A stretch of DNA of 64,000 bases from Anastrepha obliqua (GCF_027943255.1 NC_072897.1:38476044-38540043), one strand, 5' to 3'; counted from the stretch's first letter, positions 1 through 10,650 are shown. Notes: a model not told the origin generated them from the letters alone. Translations and numbers: made by a program.

Positions 1-399
1 AAAATGCTGAACGAATTTTTCTATCCAGAACTACGCCGAAAGAGAATTCCTTTCAACTCCGTGTGGTTTCAACAAGATGGGGCAACGTCTCACATAGCCC
101 AGACTGGTATGACAGAGTTGCGACGAAAATTTCCCAATAAACTGATTTCAAGAAACTCCGAATTTCGTTGGCCCCCCAGGTCGCCTGACCTTGCTGCACC
201 TGACTTTTTCTTGTGGGGTTTATGTAAACAAGAAGTTTATAAAACAAAGCCAACAAATTTGGATGAACTAAAACAATCCATTCGGGCAACAATTGCGGCT
301 ATTCCTGTCGCAACTCTCAAAGCAGCAATGAACAACTTTTTACTAAGATGCCGCACTTGTCAACGAGCATGGGGGGCATTTAAATTCAATTATTTTTAG
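1..399 (+). CDS. Tc1/mariner-superfamily transposase, C-terminal part
   Basis: DDE transposase that would cut and paste its own element at TA dinucleotides. The frame is open from the window edge to a stop at 397-399, so the N-terminal DNA-binding domain and the first catalytic Asp lie outside the window. Counting from the Met at base 4, the second catalytic Asp is residue 25 in the motif WFQQDGATSH. A third acidic position follows at residue 62 in PPRSPDLAAPDFFLWG, 36 residues later. The tail (VYKTKPTNLDELK...) matches the usual C-terminus of this insect family. No frameshift or stop is visible in the part seen. The family is secure, the exact subfamily is not. Confidence 0.85.
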   Translation, partial: KMLNEFFYPELRRKRIPFNSVWFQQDGATSHIAQTGMTELRRKFPNKLISRNSEFRWPPRSPDLAAPDFFLWGLCKQEVYKTKPTNLDELKQSIRATIAAIPVATLKAAMNNFLLRCRTCQRAWGAFKFNYF

Positions 400-526
400 A
401 ACTAGTTAAGCTACATTTAATAAAATTTAATGACCTTCAACTTGAAAAAAAAATAAATGAATTCCATACACTAAAAAAAAGTTATTTGAGTTTCTTAATG
501 TAGCAAAATTCATCAGCCACCCTGTA
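1..526 (+). mobile_element. Tc1/mariner-type element, 3' portion with terminal inverted repeat end
   Basis: The transposase frame is followed by about 110 bp of A/T-rich 3' UTR and ends near 526 with GCCACCCTGTATA, the usual outer end of this transposon group. The sequence just after the end (TAAGATTTTTTT) equals the interior of the Helitron 5' extension found intact at 10427-10440 and 18778-18790. The element therefore inserted at a TA inside a Helitron copy. The left end is outside the window, so the terminal repeat pair and TA duplication cannot be confirmed here. End position is accurate to about 2 bp. Confidence 0.75.
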
Positions 527-750
527 TAAGATTTTTTTCAGTTTGTGTCCGAAAAATCCAAATATCTTACGGAACCCTATTTTTTTCCAAAATAAAATGT
601 AATCCATGTTACTCCTGGATAATGTAGTTTTCGAATGGTGAAAGAATTTTTAAAATCGGTCCAGTAGTTTTTGAGCCTATTCGTTACAAACAAACAAACA
701 AACAAACAAACAAACAAACAAAGTTTTCCTCTTTATAATATTAGTATAGA
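527..750 (-). mobile_element. Helitron 5' terminus (copy 0), cut by the mariner-type insertion
   Basis: Read on the minus strand this is the 5' end of the satellite-bearing Helitron. It starts with TC at 750/749 (TCTATACTAATATTA...), preceded by host A (T at 751 on the plus strand), and carries a (TTTG)n tract at about 687-722. It is nearly identical to 10431-10650 and 18782-18997. The rest of this Helitron copy would lie beyond the mariner, outside the window, which implies that the tandem array continues to the left. Confidence 0.7.
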
Positions 751-2168
751 TAAATGAAACAGTGATAGAACTAAAGGAAGAGGTCAAGTATCTAGGTTTA
801 ACCTTAGATAAAAAACTCACTTGGGAGTCACATATAAATCATGTAACAAAAAAAAGCAACGAAATCTTTGTGGACAACCAAACAATTACTAGGGAGATCC
901 GGGGCCTCAGCCCTAGTATGACCCTCTGGATATACACCCAAATGGTTAGACCAATCATACTGTATGGGGCACTAGTATGGGGGAGCAAATCTATTCAAAA
1001 AACAGCGGTAACCAAACTGGGAAAAGTACAAAGGCTTGTTTGCCTATGTATCACAGGGGCTATGAGAACTACCCCGGCAGCTGGCATGAAAGCACTCCTT
1101 AATCTCCCCTCACTTCATATAGCAATCCAAGAGGATGCAGCTACGCAAGCACTCATGCTACACATGAAAGAAAATTTCAAATAAGGCAACCTCACCGGTC
1201 ACCTAAGTATCCTAAATAAAGTCAAATACACCATGAGCATGGCTCAAGTCTCAGACCACATTGACCCAACGCTCTGTTTCACAAAAGGATGCACAGTTAC
1301 CTTTCCTGAGTGGAACGAGTGGAAAACAAACCCAAAATGGATGAATGATGATTCACAAAAATGGTACACTGATGGATCAAAGACACCTTATGGTGTGGGA
1401 GCAGGAGTAGTGGGGGCCAGAATCCAAGAATCATTCACTCTCACCAGGGACACCACCATCTTCCAAGCGGAATTATACGCAATAATGGAAGCAGCAAACA
1501 TCATGCAACGTAGAAACCACAAGAGAGGAAAGATTAGAACACTCTCGGACAGCCAATCTAAAATCTTTAGATAAAAGCTACAACTCAAAAACTCTATTAG
1601 AATGCCACAAGGCACTCAATAACCTGGCATCCAAAAACAATGTCTCATTAATTTTTGTACCAGGACATGAGGGATATGACGGCAACGAAAAGGCAGACTT
1701 TCAAGCCATAAAAGGGGCAGATTTAAACTTCATCGGACCTAGTCCCTTATTTGGATTCAACAAAAACAGCCTAAAACAAAAAGTAAAATACTGGGCCAAA
1801 CTCTATTAAATCAGCATTGGAACAACGTAGAGGGTCTTAGACACTCCAAAAAGTTCCTAAGTTTCAACGCAAAAAGAGCTAACAAGGTCCTCACGTTAAA
1901 CAAAAAGAGCATTCGCACTCTCACAGGCGCCCTCACGGGTCACTTTACCTGCAACAAACACCTACATAAATTTGGCATAACTAACACCAGCACCTGCAGA
2001 TTTTGCTGCGAAGATGAGGAGTCTATAGAACATCTCATCATCGAATGTCCGGGGTTGACGCATAGAAGGAAAAGGTTTTTAAACAAGTTCATGCTTATAG
2101 ATGAAGACCTTCAATCACTCCCTCAGAAGGAGCTGGTACAATTCATAAGCATACTTAACAGTCAATAG
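751..2168 (+). pseudogene. LINE-X ORF2, 3' half, unit 1 (RT thumb, RNase H, zinc knuckle)
   Basis: C-terminal half of the ORF2 of an RNase H-bearing LINE (R1/LOA/I group). It begins just after the Helitron end, in the middle of the reverse transcriptase: VKYLGLTLDKKLTWESHI, then MVRPIILYGALVWG and the KVQRL...ITGAMRTTPA block. RNase H follows, with TDGSK (Asp), QAELYAI (Glu), SDSQ (Asp) and, in another frame, VPGHEGYDGNEKAD. A CX2C...HX4C-type knuckle (CRFCCEDEESIEHLIIEC) is near the end. An in-frame stop at 1182-1184 and frameshifts near 1565 and 1805 break it. The 3' UTR ends with an (ACCATT)-like tail at about 2232-2247. The 5' half is at 28429-32105 in the opposite orientation. Confidence 0.85.
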
Positions 2169-2247
2169 GCAGAATAGGGTGTACAATAGATCAATATGGT
2201 CGCAGTGCTAAAGGCCCGTACCTTAACCCTTTTACTACCATTACCAT

Positions 2248-2262
2248 TAACCACATAGGCAT
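2248..2262. repeat. LINE-X target-site duplication, right copy (unit 1)
   Basis: The 15 bases TAACCACATAGGCAT directly follow the LINE-X 3' tail and belong to the copia RT reading frame. The partner, differing at one base, is on the minus strand at 32106-32120, beside the LINE-X 5' end. Units 2 and 3 carry the same copy at 12150-12164 and 20498-20512. Confidence 0.8.
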
Positions 2263-3080
2263 TGTTGCTGCATACTTGGACGGAGATTTGGAGGAGACGG
2301 TTTATGAATATGTGTCATCCACACATGTTTGAAGATTCGAAAAATGTCAATAAGGTATGCAGACCTAAAAAGGCTTTATATGGGCGCAAATATTGGTGAA
2401 GATGGGAAATCGGACCCATCGGTTTATATTCGTTGTAGTAATGCGAATGTTTGCATTATTGGCCTCTACGTAGACGATATGATCTTGGCATGCTCAAACA
2501 AGGATGAGATGTGGAGCATAATGCGTTGAATCAATACGGATATCGCGCATGTGATGTCGAAGATATCTCAATATAACTCACACCCGCATACAGAGCACAT
2601 GCATTCGGCAAAATACGTTCTTCGATATTTGAAGAAAACCACTTATGGTAAATTAACTTTTCCCGCCAATTTTGAGAATTTTTTGTATTTCACAGACATG
2701 ACTGGGGTAGCGAAAGCTTGGACAGGAAGTCCTATACAGGTTATTTGGTTACAATGACTGGTGGATAAATAGCTTGGGAGTCGCGAAAACAGTCTGTGGT
2801 TGCGTTAAGTTCGATGAAAGTTGGGTACATCGCATTAGGCCAAGGTACTAAAGAAACAGTTTTTCTTCGCGGTCTGTTGACTGAGTTGGGTTACCTGGAA
2901 TATACGAGAAGCACTACTTTGATTTTGTGTGACAGCCAAAGTGCGCAATTTATGATGAAAAATCCTATGGTGCAGAAACGAAGCAAACACTTCGACATTC
3001 GATACCATTATATAGGAGAGAAACACGAATGCGGACAAATTGAGGTCGAGTATGTTCCGACAAATGAGAATTGTAAATAA
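2263..3080 (+). pseudogene. Copia Pol remnant, RT C-terminal part and RNase H, unit 1
   Basis: Broken 3' half of a Ty1/copia polyprotein. Visible in order: VAAYLDGDLEETVY, then after a one-base frame change a FEDSKNVNKVC...KKALYG block, then DPSVYIRC...GLYVDDMILA with the YVDD catalytic pair (about 2467-2481). After an internal deletion come SQYNSHPHTEHMHSAKYVLR and the RNase H region (VVALSSMKVGYIA, LCDSQSAQFM, KRSKHFDIRYHYI). It ends at the stop 3078-3080. Several stops and shifts make it non-functional. It is the 3' continuation of the minus-strand copia at 32106-41042, from which LINE-X and the later inversion separated it. Confidence 0.85.
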
Positions 3081-3163
3081 ATGAACATTGAAATGTAAAT
3101 TTGAATTTTTAAATGCACGGGCTTGGTTTGAAGGCGCGTTTGTTGAATTCTAAATACAACTCT
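3081..3163 (+). repeat. Copia 3' leader and start of 3' LTR (stub)
   Basis: After the copia stop there is a short untranslated stretch and, from about 3141 (TGTTGAATTC), what looks like the first 23 bp of the copia 3' LTR. The mdg1-like LTR that starts at 3164 interrupts it. The LTR assignment rests on position and on the TG start only, because no second full LTR is available for comparison. Confidence 0.4.
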
Positions 3164-3573
3164 TGTACTATGATTATAAGTCGGATAAGCCTTAACATTA
3201 ATATTCATAAACATTTTGTTTTGGTTTTTATTTTATTGTCCACTTATGCATTCACTTTGCTGTGCCGTTTAAATAGAGTATCATATTTCTTAAAAGGTTC
3301 ATTACACTTGAAATTAAACGCAAACATAGCAGACGTAATTATTTTATGTGCGGCGCGTGAATGCTAGAATCATATTACATAAGTAAACACCGAAATATTG
3401 TTATTGGCTTGCATTGACAAAAATTACTATAAAAACGCTTGTACGTAGTATGTAAGAGACAAGAAAGAAAACAATCGTTTTACAAGCTGGATGTCTAGCT
3501 TGAAACGATAAAATAAATAAATATATTTCAAATAATAAACAATACTTTCTTTAAATCAATACATTTCTTTACA
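3164..3573 (+). repeat. mdg1/412-like Gypsy 5' LTR, unit 1 (no hAT insertion)
   Basis: A 410-bp LTR that starts with TGTA and ends with TTTACA directly before a TGG primer-binding site. It holds a TATA box (TATAAAA, 3428-3434) and AATAAA-type polyadenylation signals at about 3510-3520. The matching LTRs of units 2 and 3 start TGTAGTAGG. This copy preserves the uninterrupted site (GCTGTGCCGTTT, about 3261-3272) into which a hAT element inserted in units 2 and 3. Confidence 0.75.
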
Positions 3574-3591
3574 TGGCGATCCTGCCAGCTT
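3574..3591 (+). other. Primer-binding site of the mdg1/412-like element, unit 1
   Basis: TGGCGATCCTGCCAGC directly follows the LTR end and is where a tRNA would prime minus-strand synthesis. It resembles the TGGCGACCGTGACA type used by 412/mdg1-group elements, but the exact tRNA is not established. Equivalent sites are 15627-15644 and 23971-23988. Confidence 0.6.
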
Positions 3592-3674
3592 GAGCATTGA
3601 TTTTGCTAAGCTATTAAATGCAAGTTTCTTGCACAACCAAAAGTTAAGCCATTACAACCAAAAAATAGAAATAG

Positions 3675-3875
3675 ATGAACAACCAAGCTCAAGGGCCGCA
3701 ACCAATCTCCTTGGAGGAATACAGGAGACGGAACGGCCTTAACAAAAAACCAAAAGAAGTTTCCATCCCAAAGGTGAGCAAGCCAAAAAGAAGAGGAGGC
3801 TACACCACCAGAATAAAGAGGGAAATAAGCATACTTATCAGGGAGGTAAACCAGCAGCCACCACCATCCTGGTAA
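3675..3875 (+). CDS. Small basic ORF between PBS and gag, unit 1 (truncated)
   Basis: A 66-codon frame that starts MNNQAQGPQPISLEEYRRR and contains a basic KPKRRGG segment. In units 2 and 3 the same frame runs 90 codons; here a TAA replaces a Glu codon after PPPSW. I do not recognise a domain. Its position between PBS and gag and its conserved frame suggest a small leader ORF of the LTR element. An antisense frame of 118 codons covers the same bases and I regard it as a shadow. Confidence 0.4.
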   Translation: MNNQAQGPQPISLEEYRRRNGLNKKPKEVSIPKVSKPKRRGGYTTRIKREISILIREVNQQPPPSW

Positions 3876-4334
3876 AAAGCTAGCGCAATCTGGGAGCGCG
3901 TAACCCAACTGGAATTCGTGCTCCAGCAGAGAAAAGAAATTAAGTAAATATACATAAAACACTGTGCATGATTGAATGCAGACAGTTAGAGTCTGTAAGA
4001 GTTAACCGCTCGAGACAAAAATAATTTTCATTTATTTCTTTACATGGCAAAGTTAAACAACTTTGGCTTCTGTCGATTATATGTTTGCCTTATAAAAATT
4101 TGACTGTAAATGAATAAAATTTACTCAGAAGGTCATTTTTATGAAAATGTTTGAATTGTTATAATATGTTAAATATAATGTGTTTACTTAATGAATGAGT
4201 TAACTCGAAAAAAAGAAAAAAAAAAAAAAAATGTAAAAAAAAAAACAAAATATATATCCTTACATTATAAATTATTACATTGCATAAATTATTTGATTTA
4301 CGGTATAAGGTCCCCAATAGATAGTCTTTCAGAA

Positions 4335-4544
4335 ATGGGAAAAACCTTATCAAAAGTTGATAAACCCAATGCCAATGTGGTAAACGAAGTAGTCGTTAAT
4401 ACTGGCTTAAATTTAATAGAAATTTGCTTAATTATAATCACAGTCATAACCTTATTGATATTAGCATTAAAATTATATGCTATGCATAATAAAAAACTAA
4501 AGAAAAAGTATATGAGTAGATCTAATGAATTAGACAAAATATGA
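4335..4544 (+). CDS. Small membrane ORF with myristoylation-like start, upstream of gag, unit 1
   Basis: A 69-residue frame that starts MGKTLSK, with Gly2 and Ser6 as in N-myristoylation sites. One hydrophobic segment (about residues 28-47, LIEICLIIITVITLLILALK) is followed by a basic tail (HNKKLKKKY). Its stop overlaps the gag start as ATGA (4541-4544), so the two frames look translationally coupled. The start at MGK is preferred over upstream in-frame codons because only this start gives the conserved Gly2 and it is kept in unit 3. Function unknown; small ORFs of this kind before gag are my expectation for the mdg1/412 group, not something I can verify here. Confidence 0.55.
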   Translation: MGKTLSKVDKPNANVVNEVVVNTGLNLIEICLIIITVITLLILALKLYAMHNKKLKKKYMSRSNELDKI

Positions 4545-5284
4545 ACAAATGGTCCGAAATTCATAAAACTTTACTGATAGAAAAGGAAAATTTCAAAAAA
4601 TCGTTTAAATGTATCAATAAATAAATAATAACAGGAAACAGTTAAAAAACATTTAGAAAATTTAGTATTAGCATTAGAATCAATTAGAAATTTAACTTAT
4701 ATAAATTTCGAGCGACTCACAAAGGATCATCAAAAAGAAGCTCTTGGCATATTTTGGCAACTACGAGATCAATTAGTAAAAGTATTAGCCAAATACAACA
4801 TTCAACAGGAAGTATCTCATTCGATTAATGAGAAAATTTCAATAAATATTATTGAAAACCTACCAGCTAATCTATTAACAAAGCTTGAAGCAGTTTCCTC
4901 AGAAACAGATTGTCCAATTACTAATTCAGAAATAGAGTCAGAAGAAGAAGGCGAAATGACACAAACAGTTGTGGAGTTTCTCAGCACGGCTGCAAAGCTA
5001 GTGACTGAATTCGATGGTAAACCAGAAAATCTACGGTCATTCTTAGATTCCTTAGAATTAGTTGAAGTGATCAAGGGTGAGCACGAAACTGTTGCTGTTT
5101 CACTCATAAAAACAAAATTAAAATCTCTGAAATAATCACAAAACTTAACAGGTCAGTTAAAGGAGAATCGGTAGAAGTATTAGCTGCAAAAATAATGAGT
5201 ATCAGACAGAACAACAAACCAGCTAATAGTTATTGTAATGAGATAGAAGCTCTTACAAAAACTTAGAAATGCCTATATCACAGA
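4541..5284 (+). pseudogene. mdg1/412-like Gag 5' fragment, unit 1 (degenerate)
   Basis: N-terminal part of a Gypsy-class Gag (mdg1/412 type). The recognisable block is TEFDGKPENLRSFLDSLELV followed by SLIKTKLK and VKGESVEVLAAKIM. This copy has a stop and small deletion at about 4620-4632, and about 34 bp deleted at about 5121 relative to units 2 and 3. Like the other copies it shifts frame in the A-run before CTTAGA (about 5258) and is cut off by the Helitron CTAG end at 5285. No capsid C-terminus or nucleocapsid remains. Confidence 0.8.
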
Positions 5285-8043
5285 CTAGCAAACCCGGCCC
5301 CCTTCGCTGGGCACACTAAAATAGAATAGATATGGTTTAGAACAGAAAATATATGGTTTTCATATTATTTATTTCTTTATTATTTATTCAAGCGCTTTGG
5401 CATAAACAATATTTTTTGTTTTTCTATTTGTTTTTGAGTAAATATAAAATATAAATTGAAAATCAGGAAAAAAGAAGATTGTTTTTAAATTTCAAATCAA
5501 CGCATATGAATAAACAATCGTCTTTTTTCCTGATCATCCATGAATTTTTCGTTTCAATTTATATGTTTTATTAAGCATTGGAGCTTTTTTAACCATTATC
5601 CATTTATATTTAAAAAAAAAAAAAACGAAAAAAATTGTTTTTTCCACGAACACATAATTTCATTCGGATTTCACATTAAATTCTCAAATTTCGTAAGAAA
5701 TTATTCACTGTTCCAAAATCCACTCCAAAAAAATTCACAAACAATTTTTACATGTTGCACTTACGTTTTTTCCTTATGGCTTCCAAATCAGAAAGAAATA
5801 TTGACACATTGTAACTAACACTGTCAATTTGACAGTTCAGTTCCGCCCCAAGCGTTAAAAAAGTAAGCGACAGTAAGGCTGGCTCAAAAGAACGCTGTAC
5901 CCGTTGCCACTGCTCCGAATTACAACCAAACTTTACGAAACCCGTTTTCAATACTTACTTAACAATGTGCATAAGTTTGGTTTAATTCGGTGCAAATGCA
6001 CGGCGGGTCCACGTTTTGGCATATATTTCGAGACCCTAGTCATCAATAGGTATGAAAATTACCCCGTATTAAAGCACTTATCAACAGCTTTCATTTGATA
6101 CCTATATTGTACATACACAACCAAAGGTTACCCGAGTCCACGTTTTGACCTATATCTCGAGACCCCAGTCACGTAGCGGCATGAAAAATACTCTGTACTA
6201 AGGCATTCACCAACAGCTTCAATTTGATATCCATATTGTACAAACACATTCTAGGCTCCACGTTTTGGTCTCTATCTCGAGATCCTAGTCACGGAGCGGC
6301 ATGAAAAATACTCTGAACTAAAGCATTTACCAACAGCTTCCATTTGATACCCATATTGTACATACACGTTTTAAGGTTACCCGGGTCCACGTTTTGACCT
6401 ATATCTCGAGACCCTAGTCATCAATAGGTATGACAATTACCCCGTATTAAAGCACTTATCAACAGCTTTCATTTGATACCTATATTGTACGTACACGTCC
6501 GAAGGTTACCCGGGTCCACGTTTTGACCTATATCTCGAGACCCTAGTCATCAATAGGTATGAAAATTACCCCGTATTAAAGCACTTATCAACAGCTTTCA
6601 TTTGATACCCATATTGTACAAATACATTCTAGGGTCCACGATTTGGTCTCTATCTCGAGACCCTAGTCACGGAGCGGATGGAAATACTCTGAACTAAAGC
6701 ATTCACCAACAGCTTCCATTTGATACCCATATTGTACATACACATCCAAAGGTTACCCGGGTCCACGTTTTGACCTATATCTCGAGACCCCAGTCACGTA
6801 GCGGCATGAAAAATACTCTGTACTAAAGCATTCACCAACAGCTTCCATTTGATACCCATATTGTACATACACATTCTAGGGTCCACGTTTTGGTCTCTAT
6901 CTCGAGACCCTAGTCACGGAGCGGCATGAAAAATACTCTGAACTAAAGCGTTCACCAACAGCTTCCATTTGATACCCATATTGTACATACACGTCCGAAG
7001 GTTACCCGGGTCCACGTTTTGACCTATATCTCGAGACCCCAGTCACGTAGCGGCATGAAAAATACTCTGTACTAAGGCATTCACCAACAGCTTCAATTTG
7101 ATATCCATATTGTACAAACACATTCTAGGCTCCACGTTTTGGTCTCTATCTCGAGACCCTAGTCACGGAGCGGATGGAAATACTCTGAACTAAAGCATTC
7201 ACCAACAGCTTCCATTTGATACCCATATTGTACATACACATCCAAAGGTTACCCGGGTCCACGTTTTGACCTATATCTCGAGACCCTTTCTACCAATAGG
7301 TATCCAAACTATACGGAAACCATCTTCAATACCTCCTTAACAATGTGTGTAAGTTTGGTTTAATTCGGTGCAAAGACACGGCGGGTCCACGTTTTGGCAT
7401 ATATTTCCAGATCCCAGTCATCAATAGGTATGAAAATTACCCCGTATTAAAGCACTTATCAACAGCTTCCATTTGATATCCGTATTGTACAAACACATTC
7501 TAGGGTCCACGTTTTGGTCTCTATCTCGAGACCCTAGTCACGGAGCGGATGGAAATACTCTGAACTAAAGCATTCACCAACAGCTTCCATTTGATACCCA
7601 TATTGTAGATACACATCCAAAGGTTACCCGGGTCCACGTTTTGACCTATATCTCGAGACCCCAGTCACGGAGCGGCATGAAAAATACTCTGTACTAAAGC
7701 ATTCACCAACAGCTTCCATTTGATACCCATATTGTACATACACATTCTAGGGTCCACGTTTTGGTCTCTATCTCGAGACCCTAGTCACGGAGCGGCATGA
7801 AAAATACTCTGAACTAAAGTATTCACCAACAGCTTCCATTTGATACCCATATTGTACATACACATCCGAAGGTTACCCGGGTCCACGTTTTGACCTATAT
7901 CTCGAGCCCTATCCACCAATAGGTATCCAAACTATACGGAAACCATCTTAAATACCTTCTTAACTATGTGTGTAAGTTTGGTTTAATTCGGTGCAGACAC
8001 GGCCGGTTAGCGAACACACACAAAAAGTTGACTTTATTTTATA
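5285..8043 (-). mobile_element. Non-autonomous satellite Helitron A1 (5' end lost)
   Basis: On the minus strand the 3' terminus is at 5285-5288 (CTAG, host T next to it), with a short GCCC/GGGC hairpin just inside (5296-5312). Further in come a longer inverted repeat (5465-5487 with 5510-5532), an A-rich tract, and then a 16-monomer satellite array (5997-8004). No protein-coding capacity. The outer 5' end is missing: after TTGACTTTATTTTAT (about 8027-8041) the next Helitron (A2) begins head to tail. The target is the mdg1-like gag. Confidence 0.75.
5997..8004. repeat. Satellite array of Helitron A1, about 16 monomers of 120/129 bp
   Basis: Monomers contain TCCACGTTTTGRYCTVTATC, CTCGAGACCC and a CATATTGTAC segment. 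Two subtypes differ at the joint: one has GGTTACCCGGGTCC (about 129 bp, DRY-type GACCTATATC), the other ATTCTAGGGTCC (about 120 bp, GGTCTCTATC). They alternate irregularly, giving XhoI-type CTCGAG sites in nearly all monomers and CCCGGG in one subtype. Diverged edge monomers (CCAATAGGTATCCAAAC...) occur at about 7281 and 7911. Confidence 0.9.
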
Positions 8044-10650
8044 CTAGCAAACCCGGCCCCCTTCGCTGGGCACACTAAAATAGAATAGATATGGTTTAGA
8101 ACAGAAAAAATATGGTTTTCATATTATTTATTTCTTTATTCTTTATTCAAGCGCTTTGGCATAAACAGTATTTTTTGTTTTTCTATTTGTTTTTGAGTAA
8201 ATGTAATATATAAATTGAAAATCAGGAAAAAAGAAGATTGTTTTTAAATTTCAAATCAACGCATATGAATAAACAATCGTCTTTTTTCCTGATCATCCAT
8301 GAATTTTTCGTTTCAATTTATATGTTTTATTAAGCATTGGAGCTTTTTTAACCATTATCCATTTATATTTAAAAAAAAAAAAAACGAAAAAAATTGTTTT
8401 TTCCACGAACACATAATTTCATTCGGATTTCACATTAAATTCTCAAATTTCGTAAGAAATTATTCACTGTTCCAAAATCCACTCCAAAAAAATTCACAAA
8501 CAATTTTTACATGTTGCACTTACGTTTTTTCCTTATGGCATCCAAATCAGAAAGAAATATTGACACATTGTAACTAACACTGTCAATTTGACAGCTCAGT
8601 TCCGCCCCAAGCGTTAAAAAAGTAAGCGACATTAAGGCTGGCTCAAAAGAACGCTGTACCTGTTGCCACTGCTCCGAATTACAACCAAACTTTACGAAAC
8701 CCGTTTTCAATACTTACTTAACAATGTGCATAAGTTTGGTTTAATTCGGTGCAAAGACACGGCGGGTCCACGTTTTGGCATATATTTCGAGACCCTAGTC
8801 ATCAATAGGTATGAAAATTACCCCGTATTAAAGCACTTATCAACAGCTTTCATTTGATACCTATATTGTACATACACATTCTAGGGTCCACGTTTTGGTC
8901 TCTATCTCGAGACCCTAGTCACGGAACGAATGGAAATACTCTGAACTAAAGCATTCACCAACAGCTTCCATTTGATACCCATATTGTACATACACGTCCG
9001 AAGGTTACCCGGGTCCACGTTTTGACCTATATCTCGAGACCCTAGTCATCAATAGGTATGAAAATTACCCCGTATTAAAGCACTTATCAACAGCTTTCAT
9101 TTGATACCTATATTGTACATACACAACCAAAGGTTACCCGGGTCCACGTTTTGACCTATATCTCGAGACCCCAGTCACGTAGCGGCATGAAAAATACTCT
9201 GTACTAAAGCATTCACCAACAGCTTCAATTTGATATCCATATTGTACAAACACATTCTAGGGTCCACGTTTTGGTCTCTATCTCGAGATCCTAGTCACGG
9301 AGCGGCATGAAAAATACTCTGAACTAAAGCATTCACCAACAGCTTCCATTTGATACCCATATTGTACATACACGTCCGAAGGTTACCCGGGTCCACGTTT
9401 TGACCTATATCTCGAGACCCTAGTCATCAATAGGTATGAAAATTACCCCGTATTAAAGCACTTATCAACAGCATTCATTTGATACCCATATTGTACAAAT
9501 ACATTCTAGGGTCCACGATTTGGTCTCTATCTCGAGACCCTAGTCACGGAGCGGATGGAAATACTCTGAACTAAAGCATTCACCAACAGCTTCCATTTGA
9601 TACCCATATTGTACATACACATCCAAAGGTTACCCGGGTCCACGTTTTGACCTATATCTCGAGACCCTTTCTACCAATAGGTATCCAAACTATACGGAAA
9701 CCATCTTCAATACCTCCTTAACAATGTGTGTAAGTTTGGTTTAATTCGGTGCAAAGACACGGCGGGTCCACGTTTTGGCATATATTTCCAGATCCCAGTC
9801 ATCAATAGGTATGAAAATTACCCCGTATTAAAGCACTTATCAACAGCTTCCATTTGATATCCGTATTGTACAAACACATTCTAGGGTCCACGTTTTGGTC
9901 TCTATCTCGAGACCCTAGTCACGGAGCGGATGGAAATACTCTGAACTAAAGCATTCACCAACAGCTTCCATTTGATACCCATATTGTACATACACATCCA
10001 AAGGTTACCCGGGTCCACGTTTTGACCTATATCTCGAGACCCCAGTCACGGAGCGGCATGAAAAATACTCTGTACTAAAGCATTCACCAACAGCTTCCAT
10101 TTGATACCCATATTGTACATACACATTCTAGGGTCCACGTTTTGGTCTCTATCTCGAGACCCTAGTCACGGAGCGGCATGAAAAATACTCTGAACTAAAG
10201 CATTCACCAACAGCTTCCATTTGATACCCATATTGTACATACACGTCCGAAGGTTACCCGGGTCCACGTTTTGACCTATATCTCGAGCCCTATCCACCAA
10301 TAGGTATCCAAACTATACGGAAACCATCTTCAATACCTTCTTAACTATGTGTGTAAGTTTGGTTTAATTCGGTGCAGACACGGCCGGTTAGCGAACACAC
10401 ACAAAAAGTTGACTTTATTTTATATATAAGATTTTTTTCAGTTTGTGTCCGAAAAATCCAAATATCTTACGGAACCCTATTTTTTTCCAAAATAAAATGT
10501 AATCCATGTTACTCCTGGATAATGTAGTTTTCGAATGGTGAAAGAATTTTTAAAATCGGTCCAGTAGTTTTTGAGCCTATTCGTTACAAACAAACAAACA
10601 AACAAACAAACAAACAAACAAAGTTTTCCTCTTTATAATATTAGTATAGA
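8044..10650 (-). mobile_element. Non-autonomous satellite Helitron A2, complete (2607 bp)
   Basis: Complete copy on the minus strand. The 5' TC is at 10650/10649 (flanking plus-strand T at 10651) and the 3' CTAG at 8044-8047 is followed on the minus strand by T (plus-strand A at 8043), as expected for A|T insertion without duplication. An inner alternative 5' terminus (TCTTATATATAAAATAAAG, from 10431) lies 220 bp inside the outer one. The array at 8755-10385 has 13 monomers. It contains no ORF and would depend on a Rep/helicase supplied in trans. Confidence 0.8.
8755..10385. repeat. Satellite array of Helitron A2, about 13 monomers
   Basis: Same two monomer subtypes as the A1 array. Both arrays end in the same block (CCACCAATAGGTATCCAAAC ... 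GGTTAGCGAACACAC), so they differ mainly by internal gain or loss of monomers. Confidence 0.9.

Noticed and set aside
3606..3962. 118-codon minus-strand frame with hydrophobic content (also at 15659 and 24003)
   Set aside because: Antisense to the small SLEEYRRR frame. Its hydrophobic look follows from the basic sense codons, it has no known domain, and unit 1 to 3 identity is due to recent duplication.
5748..5951. Recurrent 64-92-codon frames in the Helitron 3' halves (both strands)
   Set aside because: They overlap hairpins, A-tracts and the CTAG-proximal non-coding region. Similarity among copies is due to the repeat itself.
5997..10385. Regular repeats that might suggest a CRISPR-like array
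   Set aside because: The whole 120-129-bp monomer repeats without unique spacers, and the setting is a eukaryotic Helitron.
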